The notes beneath the pieces are model-generated. The model saw only the letters and a program-made list of their open reading frames with translations, had not been told where the DNA came from and searched no databases. Below, piece after piece: positions 34,072-46,125 of a DNA stretch of 64,000 bases. The stretch is from NCBI GenBank assembly GCA_948146395.1, contig OX411545.1, positions 22,275,526 to 22,339,525 of the forward strand. The letters run 5' to 3'. The stretch is from Fragum whitleyi. Its lineage: Eukaryota > Mollusca > Bivalvia > Cardiida > Cardiidae. Every line of letters starts with the position of its first letter. The stretch's first letter is position 1. The translations under genes and the position numbers were made by a program.

Positions 34072-35012
34072 AGTCCCCTACCGGCTTCGTTTGTCTGAAT
34101 GTTTTCCCACGCCAATTCTATCAGGGACGTCAAAACCAGGTCTTGTTTTGGAAAGGGTTAAACAAGAATTTACATGAGTTGTTGTCTCTGCTGTGCCCAC
34201 TATACAATTCATGCAAGCAATAGACAGATGCAAGAAATAGTATCAATAACAGTTACCTTGTCTGATCCAAGATGTTTTTCTTCAGTCTTGTTGGTAAGAA
34301 ATGAGAACTTTCACTGGAGGTGATTAATACTGCTGCATCACCACCCTGACTAACATGGCTTATAATTTTTTTTACATTTTAAAACAGGTTTCATCAAGTT
34401 AGCTTGCTTAGTTATTAAGTTATTGCAGGATCCATTTTTTGCCATATTTTCACTATTTCCGTTACCATAGCAACCGCACTTTTTGTCAAAGAACAAAGAT
34501 AAAATGATGTGCATAATCTACACATTGCCATCTAGTCATATACCAAGTCTCATCAAATTAGCTTGCTTACTTATTAACTTATCGCAGGATCCAATATTTT
34601 TTGCCATATTTTCACTATTTCCGTAACCATAGCAACAACAATTTTAGTCTAAAATCAAAAATAAAATGATGTGCATAATCTACACATTGCCATATAGTCA
34701 TATACCAAGTCTCATCAAACTAGCTTGCTTAGTTATTATCTTATCGCAGGATCCCATTTTTGGCCATATTTTCACTATTTCTGTAACCATAGCAACCTCA
34801 ATTTAAGTCGAAAAACAAAAATAAAATGATGTGCATAATCTACACATTGCCATCTAGTCATATACCAACTTTCATCAAAAACGCTTGCTTAGTTATTAAG
34901 TTATCGCGGGATCCAGATTTGAGCGGACAGACGGACGGACAGACGGACGGACAGACGGGGGGCAAACCTATAGTCCCCTCCGGTGTGAACACCGGTAGGG
35001 GACTAATAAAGC
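34072..35012 (+). mobile_element. Pearl-like element, family D
   Basis: 5' end AGTCCCCTACCGG. Four core units of about 130-150 bp (CATATAGTCATATACCAAGT, AGCTTGCTTAGTTATTA, TCGCAGGATCC). An (ACGG/ACAG)n tract at 34925-34957 and the 3' hairpin AGTCCCCTCCGGTG-TGAA-CACCGGTAGGGGACT. The 3' arm inverts the 5' terminus over 13 bp. About 330 bp of non-repeat DNA at 34085-34400 lies between the 5' end and the core. Confidence 0.85.
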
Positions 35013-35284
35013 ATTTTCTACATTTACAACATTTTTTTCTCAAAACATCATCTATTACTTTTTTTACAAACAAGTTCAAAGTCAAAAACTTTTTTTTACA
35101 ACCAAAACAAAGTAAAAATCAACTCATACTTGCCTGGGGACAGGTTATGTAAAAAGTAATGAGGAAATTGAGTAAAATTCATTCAAGGGTTTTCAATATT
35201 CTGAAATGGAGAGAATACTTTACTGCTTCAACTCAGATTTTCTTGGACAAGTCACTATTTGAAATCTACTCATCAACTAGCAAA

Positions 35285-35675
35285 AAATCAGAGGGTCAAG
35301 TTGACCCACTCACCTGAACATATGAATGGAACCATGAAATGGTAATCTGGGCCCGGTTTTACTAAACTTCTTACAAAAAAAAATAATTGTAAGTTTACCT
35401 GGAGTTTTCATTCAGTGTTAGATTCTGCCTTGCAATTCTTCATTGGAATTGTCTTGAAAAGACAATTCCCATGATATGATGCACGGCAGAAATTCATATA
35501 TAGTTACAAAGGTAGAAGCAACTTTAATTTTTGACTCATGCAAAAATGATCATAAGATGTTTAGTAAAACAGGCCCATCACAGGGTCAAGTTGGCCCACT
35601 CACCTGTACAGATCTGTATGTTGTTATAAATGGAACCATGAAATGGTAACCTGGTGAACTCACACTACTTAATAA
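35285..35675. repeat. GTCAAGTTG repeat pair around a foldback MITE
   Basis: GGTCAAGTTGACCCACTCAC...GGAACCATGAAATGGTAA is present at 35292-35347 and again at 35584-35651. Between them (35350-35580) is an inverted-repeat element with ends GGGCCCGGTTTTACTAAACTTC and GATGTTTAGTAAAACAGGCCC, the same family as 49072-49318. Confidence 0.75.
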
Positions 35676-35884
35676 GGCTCCACCCTGAAATTTGAATTAT
35701 TTTAGAATAATATTACAGTTAAAATTGCTATGGCAACAACCACTTCCTGACAGTGACCACTTTTATTGTGACCATCATAAAAAAAGTCCCTTTATTGCTG
35801 CAAAGTATCTGAAAAGGAAGCAATTCCTAAGGTAACAAGATGTGTTTGTTAAACACCAATGATTTTCAAATTTTAAAATTTTTA

Positions 35885-36305
35885 AACCTTGAAAAATGAC
35901 CTTGACCATACCAATAGAAAGGTCTTTTCCCAAGCACTACTCATGTGAAATATGAAGGGTCTATTCCGTACCAATCAAAAGTTACGGCCAATGTTAACCC
36001 TTGTCATGCTGAATAAATTTTGGCTAAAAACTTTCGTTAAAATAAAAGGGCAAAAAGCGCTGAAAGAATTAACTGTATGTCAATTTCCATTTGAAAAACT
36101 AAATCTATCGACAATTCTGGTTGAAAGAGAGAAACAGGTGGTGTAGACTAACACAGACTGCACATATGTGCAGACTGATGTTGGTCTATATCTCCTGTCA
36201 AGGTAGGAATATTCCGGGTTCAGCATGACAAGGGTTAATTAAAGTTTTGGGGGGACAAACAGATAGGTCAAATGCAATATGCCCCAAATCAGTACATCCA
36301 GGGCA
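35885..36305. repeat. Repeat family E copy interrupted by a family J MITE
   Basis: Left part to TACGGCCAATG at 35993; right part resumes AGTTTTGGGGGGACAAACAG at 36239. Elsewhere the uninterrupted family reads GGCCAATGTTAAAGTTTTTG. Confidence 0.85.
35994..36238. mobile_element. TTAA MITE, family J, in a defined target
   Basis: TTAA-CCCTTGTCATGCTGAATAAA to TTCAGCATGACAAGGG-TTAA, 16-bp perfect inverted ends. Removal of the element plus one TTAA restores the family E consensus, so TTAA is the target duplication. Confidence 0.93.
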
Positions 36306-36389
36306 TTGAAATTGTTTATTATTGATTCTTATGTTGACAGAACTGATATTAATTGTCATTATTGAGACAATTCTAATGAGTCCAAACAT

Positions 36390-36640
36390 CATTGGATTCA
36401 CATCTATTTATGCGGCTGGAGCACCGAACAATTTCTTCCTGGTATATCTCTCATCGGTACTACAATTAAACCCTTTCCTAGCCTTCAGATGCTATCCCAA
36501 TTAGGTCTATGATTATCAACCAATTGGTAGGAGAAAAACAGTCGAAAAGGATAATTGCTGCTGTTGGGGATCAAACCTTGGACCTCTAGATTGACAGTCT
36601 GATGTGCTACCAATTGTGCTGTCAGACTACGTGGACGTGG
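36390..36640 (-). mobile_element. tRNA-derived SINE
   Basis: Body GGCTGGAGCACCGAACAATT, CCTAGCCTTCAGATGCTATC. The tRNA-like head on the minus strand contains GCACAATTGGTAGCACATCA and CAAGGTTTGATCC. Confidence 0.78.
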
Positions 36641-36644
36641 ACTA

Positions 36645-37045
36645 CGTAGGGTGTCAGATTGTTCCTTTTCAAGTGTGATTCAAAAGAAAAAAAACTTTTT
36701 TTTTTCATTATGACATACAATTGTTCATACATGTATTTGCATTCATAATTTCATTATAGGCATCAAATATTTACATATATTTACAAGTTTTTATGTAAAA
36801 GTTGGTACTAATTTGAATAGTGTCGACAATGGTTTAAATAATGATTATTGAAATACTTGGATCTAAAATCCTAAATACCCCTCTGTCTGTGGCTCTACTA
36901 ATCCAATGAAATGTTGACCTTTCACTTGTTTGACTTAAAAGTAATTTATTCTGCATAAATTGGAATGAATTTAATGCTTATTCTCAATATTAATCCTTTA
37001 CTGAACCTTCCCAGTACATTGTAATTTCTCCTTTTAAATGTTGCT
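36645..37045. other. Erlin intron, no feature seen
   Basis: AT-rich; checked for the missing erlin exon without success. Confidence 0.4.
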
Positions 37046-37051
37046 ACCACA

Positions 37052-37292
37052 TCAGGGCCCAAGGTATAAAACTTTTCGCAGGGTCAGGCTCAACTTTCAC
37101 AAAATTTTGAATTAAAATAAATGTATGAAAATTAAAGATAATATTGCTATTTATAACCACTTATTAATATCATCTTGTATGTTTATACATTTAAAAGAAT
37201 AATAAGACAGAATTATGGATTTAATCCCAAATTGAAATTTGAGAAAATTTTAAATTGAGCATGAGAAAATTGTAATTTCCGAGGGCCCAGGA
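37052..37292. mobile_element. Foldback MITE, GGGCC termini (second copy)
   Basis: GGGCCCAAGGTATAAAACTT to ...TTTCCGAGGGCCC; inner half-palindrome AATATTGCTATTTATAACCACTTATT. Sister of 14968-15208. Confidence 0.72.
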
Positions 37293-37505
37293 GGCTTCTT
37301 CTTAAATTGCACCCATATTTCATTGTCATCTCAATGGCCCACGACATAACAGTTGCAACAGCCTGAAAACATGATAGGCTGTTTTAACTGTTTCACACTG
37401 CGTCATTGATTTTCAGCATCTTCCGATTTGAATATAAAATCCTCAAAGCAGAAAAGGGTTAAATTTGAATTTTGTGACTGTATCATAAAATACTTGTTCC
37501 AAAAA

Positions 37506-38122
37506 CAAGAGGACCATGATGGTTCTAGATTGCTCACCCTGAGTATCTTTGACCCCTTGGACATTACATTAATTAAATAGGCAGATGTCAACATTTAGAT
37601 AATGTCTACATAAGATCAATATCATGGAAGGATCAGCAAGAGCAACAAGAGCTGTCGGAGGACAGCAAAGCTCAACTATTCCTAGTGATGGATAGTAACA
37701 GCAAATCAATATCCACGTTGGAAATTCAATAAAATTTAAGTCACGAGAAAAGATTCTTTGTCTAGAGGCTGATATTATGGTCACAGAAGCATGTGCAAAG
37801 CTTTAGAAATAGCTTTAGTAGATACAGAAATATTACAGATAAACAACATTTGCACGTAAAAACTTAACCAAGATTTTTAAGTCCGAAAAGGGTTAAAATT
37901 CCACTAAATTCAATATCAGAGTATTGAATCTTTGTCTAGAGGCTGATATTATGGTCACTAAGCATGTGCAAAGTTCAAAGCAATAGCTTTTATAGAAACA
38001 GAGATTTAAAACACTTGCATGTAAAACCTTAACCAAAGCATTACGCCAACGCCAACCCTGAGGTTGACGCCCGGGTGACTGGAATAGCCCCCCTATTCTT
38101 CGAATAACTAATAGCTAAAAAG
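37506..38122 (+). mobile_element. Truncated family B 5' end followed by another short pearl-like element
   Basis: AACAAGAGGACCATGATGGT at 37504 begins family B, but only about 130 bp remains. At 37651 AACAAGAGCTGTCGGAGGAC starts a second type. It has two short core units (CTTTGTCTAGAGGCTGATAT at 37757 and 37930, GTGCAAAG) and ends in the hairpin-like GAATAGCCCCCCTATTC at 38081-38097 and CTAAAAAGG. Confidence 0.65.
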
Positions 38123-38242
38123 GTTATGCCCGGGCACTGCCCCTATATGAACATAGGGGAATGTACTGAATAAACAAGAACTCCGCCTACGAGTACCTAT
38201 GCTCCACTGTAAGTGCTGGATGGTGAAAAGAACAAAGTAGAA

Positions 38243-39768
38243 CAAGAGCTTCGCAGAGCGGGGCATATACGCCCGATGGGGCTTGTCAGTAACCTTGGCT
38301 TGTCAGTAACGTGAGCTTGAATGATAGCTAAAAATATTGCAAACAGACAGACAGACCACTGGTGCCATAACATAGTATGACCTTTTGAGTGTAAATTGAA
38401 AATGATTTTATGCACAACTATATGCCAAACAATTACATTGTATTTTGCAAGTTTCAGTTCATTCCAATTCAAAGTGTGACGAGTTGCTCACAATAGAAAT
38501 ATAGTGATTTTGAATCAATTCAAAGGCAGATCATACAAGAAAGACCCAAGCTTTTTGAATTTCTGAAGTCTTATGCTTAACCAAATATCAGGGTTACATT
38601 ATGGCAAGATTCATTTCAATCCAATTAAATTTGTAGGAGTTGTGCACACACACGCACAAAAAAAATCTGTAAATCTAAACTATTTTGTGAAGTAAAAGGC
38701 AGATAAATCAGGAACTACTTTAAATATGAAAATATATTTAGTCCTAAGCACAAATAGACAACCTACAGAGTCATTATGGCAAGTTTCCTTTCATTCCCAT
38801 CCATGATGTAGGAGAAAATGAGCTGACAAGAAATTTTGTTTTTCATCAACTCAAGGGCAGATAATCCAAGATAACTCTAGAATGACTGGAGCATTTTGAA
38901 TTGAAAAGTCTTATGCAAAACTAGACATCATAGAGAGTAATTGTGTCTAGTTTCAGCTCATTTCAATTGATAGTTAAGGAGGAGTTGCACAAAAAATACA
39001 GTGTTTTTCGCTTAATTCAAGGGCAGATAATTCAAGATTTCTCAGGAATGACTGGAGCGATTTGAATTTAAAGGTCTCATGCACAACTAGACATCATAGA
39101 GAGTAATTGTGTGTAGTTTCAGCTCATTCCCATTGATAGTTTAGGAGAAGTTGCTCACACAAAAAACAGTGATTTTGGTTATATTCAAGGGCAGATAATT
39201 CAAGATTTCTAAGGAATGACTTGAGCAATTTGAATTTCAAAGGTCTTATGCACAACAAGACATCATAGGGAGTCATTGTGCCAGGTTTCATCCCATTCCC
39301 ATTGATAGTTTAGGAGGAGTTACGCACACAAAAAATTGCTAACGAACGAACAGACAGACGGACAGACAGACGGACCCCCGCCCATAAAATGGATATTTTT
39401 CATCCGATCACAATAATTTTTGTTAGACTGATAAAGGGTCACCCAAGGATCATTCGTGTAAAATTTAATTGGTATTCACCAATTCGATTCTGAGAAAATT
39501 CACTTTTTACCATATTTGGAAATTAGCCCCGCCCATTAAATCCATGTTTTTCATTGGATCAAAATTTCTTGAACAACTTTGAAAGAGGGTCACCCAAGGA
39601 TCATTCCAGTGAAGTTTGGTTGAAATTCATCCAGTAGTTTCTGAGGAGAAGATTTTTAAAGAAAAAGTTTATGACCGGCTGGACGCACGCACGGACGGAC
39701 GGACGGACGCACAATGGACACAAGGCCATGACAATAGCCCCAGTGGCTTTCAGCCAGTGGAGCTAAAA
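38243..39768 (+). mobile_element. Chimeric pearl-like element: family C 5' part fused to family A 3' part
   Basis: The 5' end AACAAGAGCTTCGCAGAGCG and core up to TTGCTAACGAACGAACAGAC are family C. After its microsatellite (ACGGACAGACAGACGGAC, ending about 39375) the sequence is family A core (CCGCCCATAAAATGGATATT...), with family A's own tract (39682-39712) and the 3' hairpin ending at 39764. Family C's own 3' hairpin is absent. Confidence 0.85.
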
Positions 39769-39769
39769 A

Positions 39770-40645
39770 TTTCAACACTAACAGAATGTTACTGCACAAT
39801 ATACAATATACTTTGACCTCAAAATTTTGATTGTAGATCTTTCCGCTTTTCATTAAACACTACTGAAAGGATGTTACTTCACAATAATTGTTTGTCATCA
39901 AAACAAAATTCTAACTAATGATGATAAAAAGTTAAATATTCAATCCAATATATTCAGAGTTCTCCCCAGAAAATTTTGAAGGCGTAGTGGCACATGCGCG
40001 CGGCTATATTGCCTGATTACTGTGTATTTCTGTTCACAATAAAGGATTATTACAGTGGTTTTACTGTGGATAAGGCTATTTATCTTTGTGAATCAGAACT
40101 TCTTTTTTGCTGAATATAATATAATTTAACTTGAACTTATTTTCTTTTCTCTGACACCTTTTTTAGCATCTCTACATGAAAACCTTAACCCCAAATCATC
40201 AATAAAATGTTGCATGATGGCTAAAAATCGTTCCCCTTCTCTCCTTCCATTTGTATCCCTCCCCTTAAATAGAATACATGATGTATATTGTCTAATAAAA
40301 GACTTTTCAAAATAAAATGAAAATTAAGTTAAAAAGTCATTGAACGGTAATTCTAGTGTTTAAAAGTCACAGAAACAGTAAATCAACTTCACTTTGGCTG
40401 TGTTATGCTCATATATTTGAGAGGTCCAAGGACAGTCTTGAATGTATTGTAAACTTTAATAGGTCTCTTAGGAAGCCCTTTTTTATTGAGGAAAGGCCCT
40501 TTCTGAAATAAGTAAAATTAGATTCTATTACAATTATTTTCTAACCTGTTCACAAAGCCTTTTCCCTATCTTATTTTCAAAATAATCATCTCCAAGAGCA
40601 TTATTTTATTCTACAATACGTGCATGTCTTATTGCGATGCAATAC
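39770..40645. other. Erlin intron, no gene feature
   Basis: Mostly AT-rich. A phrase TTCTCCCCAGAAAATTTTGAAGGCGTAGTGGC at 39960-39991 looks like the end of a dispersed repeat. No exon supported. Confidence 0.4.
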
Positions 40646-40649
40646 AGGA

Positions 40650-42117
40650 GTCCCCCACCTGATAACAAAAAATCCTTTCTTATAATATATCTCCTACTTA
40701 CTAGATCTATAACTGTATACAAAATTTGAAGTTGCTAGCACATTAGGTTTTGAACAAAATGTTCCAAACAAAAAATATAAGAGTAAAAACAACCAATGGC
40801 AAAAACTCCAAAAGTGGGTGGAGAAGAATGATTCTTGTACATGCCACTTGTCCTCAATGAGATCTATAAGTGTACCAAGTTTGAAGTTGCTAGCACTGAT
40901 GGCTCAGGAGATATGGTCCGGACAAAAATGTCAGGATAAAAAACAACAACAGACAATAACTAAAACAGCGGATGTGGCAGAGTGACAGTTCTTGTGCATT
41001 ACACTTCTTCTCAATGAGATCTACCAGTGTACAAAGTTTGAAGTTGCTAGGGCTTATGGTTTAGGAGATAAGTACAGGACAAAAATGTAAGGATAGAAAC
41101 AACAAAGTGCAATAACTCAAAAAGTGGACATGGCAGAGTGGCAGTTCTTGTACATAACACTTGTCCTCAATGAAATCTATAAGTGTAGCAAGTTTGAAGT
41201 TTCTAGCACTTATGGTTTAGAAGATATGTTGCGGACAAAAATGTAAAGGTAAAAACAACAAAGGGCAATAACTCAAAAAGTGGGTGTGGCAGAGTAACAG
41301 TCTTTGTACATGACACTTGTCCTCAATGAGATCTATATGCGTACAAAGTTTAAAGTTGCTAGCACTTATTGTTTAGGAGATATGATCTGGATAAGAATGT
41401 TAGACTAAAATCAACAAAGGGCAATAACTCAAAAAGTGGACATGGCAGAGTAACAGTTCTGTACATGACACTTGTCCTCGATAAAATCTATCAGTGTACA
41501 AAGTTTGAAGTTGCTAGCACTTATGGTTTAGGAGATATGATCCGGACAAAAATGTAATGGTAAAAACAACCAAGGGCAATAACTCAAAAAGTGGGCGTGG
41601 CAGAATAACAGTTCTTGAACATGACACTTGTCCTCAATAAGATCTAAAAGTGTACCAAGCTTGAAGTTGCTAGCACTTATAGTTTAGGAGATATGATCCT
41701 GACAAGAATTTAAGGCTAAAAACAACAAAGGGCAATAACTCAAAAAGTGGGTGTGGCAGAGTTATGGATCTTGAACATGACACTTCTCCTCAATGAGATC
41801 TATAAGTGTACCAAGCTTGAAGTTGCTAGCACTTATAGTTTAGGAGATATGATCCTGACAAGAATGTAAGGCTAAAAACAACAAAGGGCAATAACTCAAA
41901 AAGTGGGCATGGCAGAGTAATAGTTCTTGAACATGACACTTCTCCTCAATGAGATCTATAAGTGTACCAAGTTTGAAGTTGCTAGCACATATGGTTTAGA
42001 AGATATAGCCTGGACAAAAGTGTGACGGACAGACAAACAGACAGACGGACGGAGGGACAGACTGAATCGAGCAAACTTATAGTCCCCCAACCGGTAACCG
42101 GTGGGGGACTAATAATC
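40650..42117 (+). mobile_element. Pearl-like element, family D (long core)
   Basis: 5' AGTCCCCCACC. About nine core units of about 135 bp (TAGGAGATATGATCCGGACA, GGGCAATAACTCAAAAAGTG, GACACTTGTCCTCAATGAGA, GTTTGAAGTTGCTAGCACTT). ACGG/ACAG tract at 42023-42060. 3' hairpin AGTCCCCCAACCGGT-AACCGGTGGGGGACT. Same ends as 34072-35012 with a different core. Confidence 0.88.
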
Positions 42118-42297
42118 ATTTAAAAAATTTACAAGTTGATAACTAGTTTGTTTACAGAAGCCAGTGACAGGACTTTCAGTAATCTGATTTTACCTTTTTT
42201 TTATTTCTTTTTTTTTTAATATTTATTTTCCATATTAATTTCTTTGACCTCTTTAAGAAATAATAGAATTACTCTTGATTTCAATTCTGGAATAAAA

Positions 42298-43509
42298 AAC
42301 AAGAGGACCATGATGGTCCTATATCACTCACCTTTGTCTCTTTGACTTCTCCCTAAGCAAAATTAAATACTTGAAAGATCGTTAAATGATCATTAAATTT
42401 TTCAAAGAAAGACATTACTCTATTTCTATGATCGCTGCATAAATTTCTAGCCTTTTCTAAACAAGTTTCATGTGACCTTGCCAACATTCTGACCAAGCTT
42501 CATAAAGATTGGGCCATATTTGTGACCTCTAAAAAGAAAATAGTCATTCAAGCCCCTTTTCCCGTGATATGATATGGATCTTTCAAATTTTAAATAGGAT
42601 TCATCCTTGTGACCTAGCCATCATTCTGACCAAATTTCATAAAGATTGGGCCATATTTGTGGCCTCTAGAGTTTAAACAATAAAAATGTCATAAAGGCCC
42701 CTTTTCCCGTGATATGACACAGATCCTTCCCATTTTCAATAGTGTTCATCCTTGTGACCTTGCCAACATTCTGACCAAATTTTATAAAGATTGGGCCATA
42801 TTTGTGCTCTCTAGAGTGTAAAAAAAATTGTCATTTAGGCCCCATTTCCCATGATATGGAACAGATCCTTCCCATTTTCAATCGGGATCATCCTTGTGGC
42901 TAGGCCAACCTTTTGACCAAATTTCATAAAGATTGGGCCACATTTGTGGCCTCTAGAGTGTAAACAAGAAAATTGTCATTAAGGCCCCACATCCCGTGAT
43001 ATGGCACGGATCCTTCCCATTTTCAATAGTGTTCATTCTTGGGACCTTGCCAACATTCTTACTAAGTGTCATGAATATTGGGCCATATTTGTGGTCTCTA
43101 GAGTGTAAACAAAAAATTGTCATTAAGGCCCCTTTTCCCGTGATATGGCACAGATCCTTCCCATTTTCAATAGGGATCATCCTTGTGGATTGGCCAACCT
43201 TTTGACAAAATTTCATAAAGATTGGGCCACATTTGTGGCCTCTAGAGTGTAAACAAGAAAATTGTCATTAAGGCCCCACTTCCCGTGATATGGCATGGAT
43301 CCTTCCCATTTTCAATAGGGTTCTTCCTTATGACCTGAACAACATTCTGACTAAGTTTCATGAAGATTGGGCCATATTTGTGGCCTCTAAGAGTGTAAAC
43401 ACTAAGATTGTTGACGCCGTACAACGGACGATAGACGACGCAAGACGGATGACGGATATTCAATGATCACAAAAGCTCACCTTGAGCACGATGTGCTCAG
43501 GTGAGCTTA
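42298..43509 (+). mobile_element. Pearl-like element, family B (full-length)
   Basis: 5' AACAAGAGGACCATGATGGT-CCTATATCACTCACCT. About seven core units of about 125-150 bp (CATTTTCAATAGGGTTCATC, TGACCTTGCCAACATTCTGA, TTGGGCCATATTTGTGGCCT). A degenerate ACGACG tract at 43418-43455 and the 3' hairpin AGCTCACCTTGAGCACGATGTGCTCAGGTGAGCT. The arm inverts the 5' CTCACCT. Confidence 0.9.
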
Positions 43510-43514
43510 AAAGC

Positions 43515-44565
43515 TGTTTTTGGTTGAACATATCAGGGTATGAATCTGGTTAAGAAATGGCGTCTCTGTGGAGAATTATCATAAGTTTTTGGGGGTTTTT
43601 TTTCAACTCATCACTCAAAGAAGATGCAGTGTCCATATGATTTGGATAGTAAGCCTGAGGTAAGTGCAGACTGTCTGCGATGTGTCTAATTTCATCTAAT
43701 TCTCGGCAGTAGAAAAAGCGCAAAAAAAACAGTTTTTGCCGATCTTTTGTTTAATAAATATTAGCAAAATTCACGTTGGAAGAAAAAGTAAAATCTAGTT
43801 TGACTTGAGCAGGTACTTGTTTAATTGAATTTCCTTTTCCGTTGTCTTCCTCGAGTATGGTGAAAATTGGCAATTTTCGGTAAATGAGTCGGACATCAAA
43901 TCGACAATTTTTGTATTAGTACCCATGTGTTAACTTCTATTACGGGAAGTGCGGAACCAGTGAAAATCAACCAGCCGTGAAGGAAAAATCGATTATCACT
44001 AATTAGTAAGGGTCTTATCAAATAGGGGCACCGTGTAATTGACAGTATAAAACTCTTCAGATACCGATTATGTAATGACCACGCGTCTGCAGACAGTTTG
44101 ATTGCTCGTTTTGACCCTTTGTTCAGAAAGAAATTAAGCTGTATTGGCGATCAAATTTAAGCGTATCGGGGTTCTTAAGGTGTATTGGCAACCTGTTGAA
44201 TTTCTTGAAGGCATATCGGGGCCGATACGCCATAAGGGCCTAAGGAGTGCACTGATATTTATTTTTTCAAGCCTAATGCCTTAGAGTGAAGTCAACTCAG
44301 CTCTTTTCTACCCCACACTGAACCTCAGTAGGTCAGAACATATTTTACACCTATTGGCCTCCCTGTGCAGAGTCACCCTTTGTGCAACTATACTAGTGGG
44401 GGGATTCTCAGGCTACCTATTTCAACTACTGTTTCTATACATTTGGATTTCAACAAAGGTTTTGTTCCTTCTAATCTACAATCTTTACACCTATTAAATT
44501 TCATAAGTCTGATTAAATTCATCATTTAGGTGATACCCAAAGGGGGATCAAATATTCACTTTATA
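43515..44565. other. Erlin intron, mostly unique DNA
   Basis: Less AT-rich and repeat-poor around 43800-44270, with short CGTATCGGGG and GTGTATTGG repeats. No exon with erlin similarity found. Confidence 0.4.
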
Positions 44566-44569
44566 TGTT

Positions 44570-45289
44570 GAAATGCCTTCTTCCAATGCAAGACATGCTG
44601 TTCATCTAATCAAAATATTTTTAGCAGACTGATACAACTTTGCAGAAATAAAATTCCCATAATATTTGGTTGAATCCATCTATTTAAACAAAGTTTTCAC
44701 TATATAACAAATAGAGCAATGACCTCCGCCCATAAACTATGTAGTTTCATTTGGTCACAATATTTTTTGTAGACTGATAAAGGATCACTTAAGAATCATT
44801 CCCGTGAAATTTGGTTGATAATCATTAATTAGATTCTGAGAAAATGATTTTCAAAGTTTTCACTATATGATAGAGAAATGACCTTCACCCATAAAATACA
44901 TATTTTTGATTTGATCACGATTTATTTTTTTTTGTAGACTGATAACAGACTTTAGGTGTCACTTAAGGATCATTCAAATGAAATATGGTTGATATCCATC
45001 AACTTGTTTTTGAGAAAAGTCACCTATTACCATATATGGAAATTAGCCACGCCCACTACAGCCATGGTTTCAAATGATTAAAATTCTTTGAAGGAATCTA
45101 ATAGAGGGTCACCAAAGGAACATTCCTGTGAAATTTGATAAGAATCCATCCTGTTCTTTATGAGGAGAAGATTTTTAAAGTAAAAGTTTATGGAGGGATG
45201 GGCGGATGGACAGACGCACAGAAGCTGGACACCCTGCCATGATAATAGCCCGCTTGCCAAAATGGCCTTTGGGCCAGTGGAGCAAAAAA
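44570..45289 (+). mobile_element. Pearl-like family A copy, 5'-truncated
   Basis: Three to four diverged core units, the TTTATGAGGAGAAGATTTTT segment, a weak ACGG tract and the hairpin end GGCCTTTGGGCCAGTGGAGC. Confidence 0.75.
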
Positions 45290-46125
45290 CAATGACAGCT
45301 CAAGGGCTAATGCCTCAGATTTTGTGAAGTCAAAATTCAAGCAAATATCTTCATCAAGACAGAGTTACAACCAAGATTAAGTTTGTCACTGCTACACAAA
45401 TGATTGGGGTCATCACAATGACTACTTTTTGATCCAAAACAGCCAAGCTAATAAAATGGATACTGGGTAGGTTGAACTTAACTGTGAGAAATGTCACAAG
45501 ACAATGCCCCCTTTTTCTGTGTGACATAAATTAATGTTTCTTTGCTAACAAATTTAATACATGGTCATATGACCATACATGTAGTTCCAAGCATATTATT
45601 GAGTATTCCATAATAGTACAATATTTTTCATGATAGGCATTTTTCAAACCTTCATGCTAAACATAAGCCTTTCCATTCAAATAACGTTGAAGTCACTATC
45701 AATGGAAGTCATTGGAAATCACAGTTCTAGTTTTGCAGGCAGAAATCAGTAAATCTATTATACTATCCATCTGGGGGGGTCACAAAAATTTCCATGAAGG
45801 TCCCTTTTTTCATGACACAGAATAGTATTTAAAAACTCAGTTTTGAAATAATTTACAACCTGTTTTTGTTGAGTGACAAAAGAGAAATCCATATAAAAAG
45901 ACCTACAGCCATCCAAACAGAGGTTTGGTTTTTAGGTTTGGGTTTAGTTTTTAACCTAATTTCTGTACAATCCTTTTTAAAATGGATAATTACTTACCCT
46001 ATAATAAACCCCAACATGACCTGTAATAGAAATCAAATCATGAATTTAGATATCTATGAACATTCGGAACACCACCGGGCCAATCTCATGATCGACCTCC
46101 AATGTATATAGACAGGCTCTTTTAA

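Noticed and set aside
34254..34345. Minus-strand stretch GGDAAVLITSSESSHFLPT... as the missing erlin exon
   Set aside because: It shares GG and LP spacing with the expected segment, but it lies inside a family D element, has no good acceptor, and its donor phase would shift the frame of the next exon.
35292..35347. Minus-strand ...SYVQ|GTGAGT as the missing erlin exon end
   Set aside because: The same text occurs again at 35584-35651 as part of a repeat pair, and upstream sequence is a MITE, not erlin.
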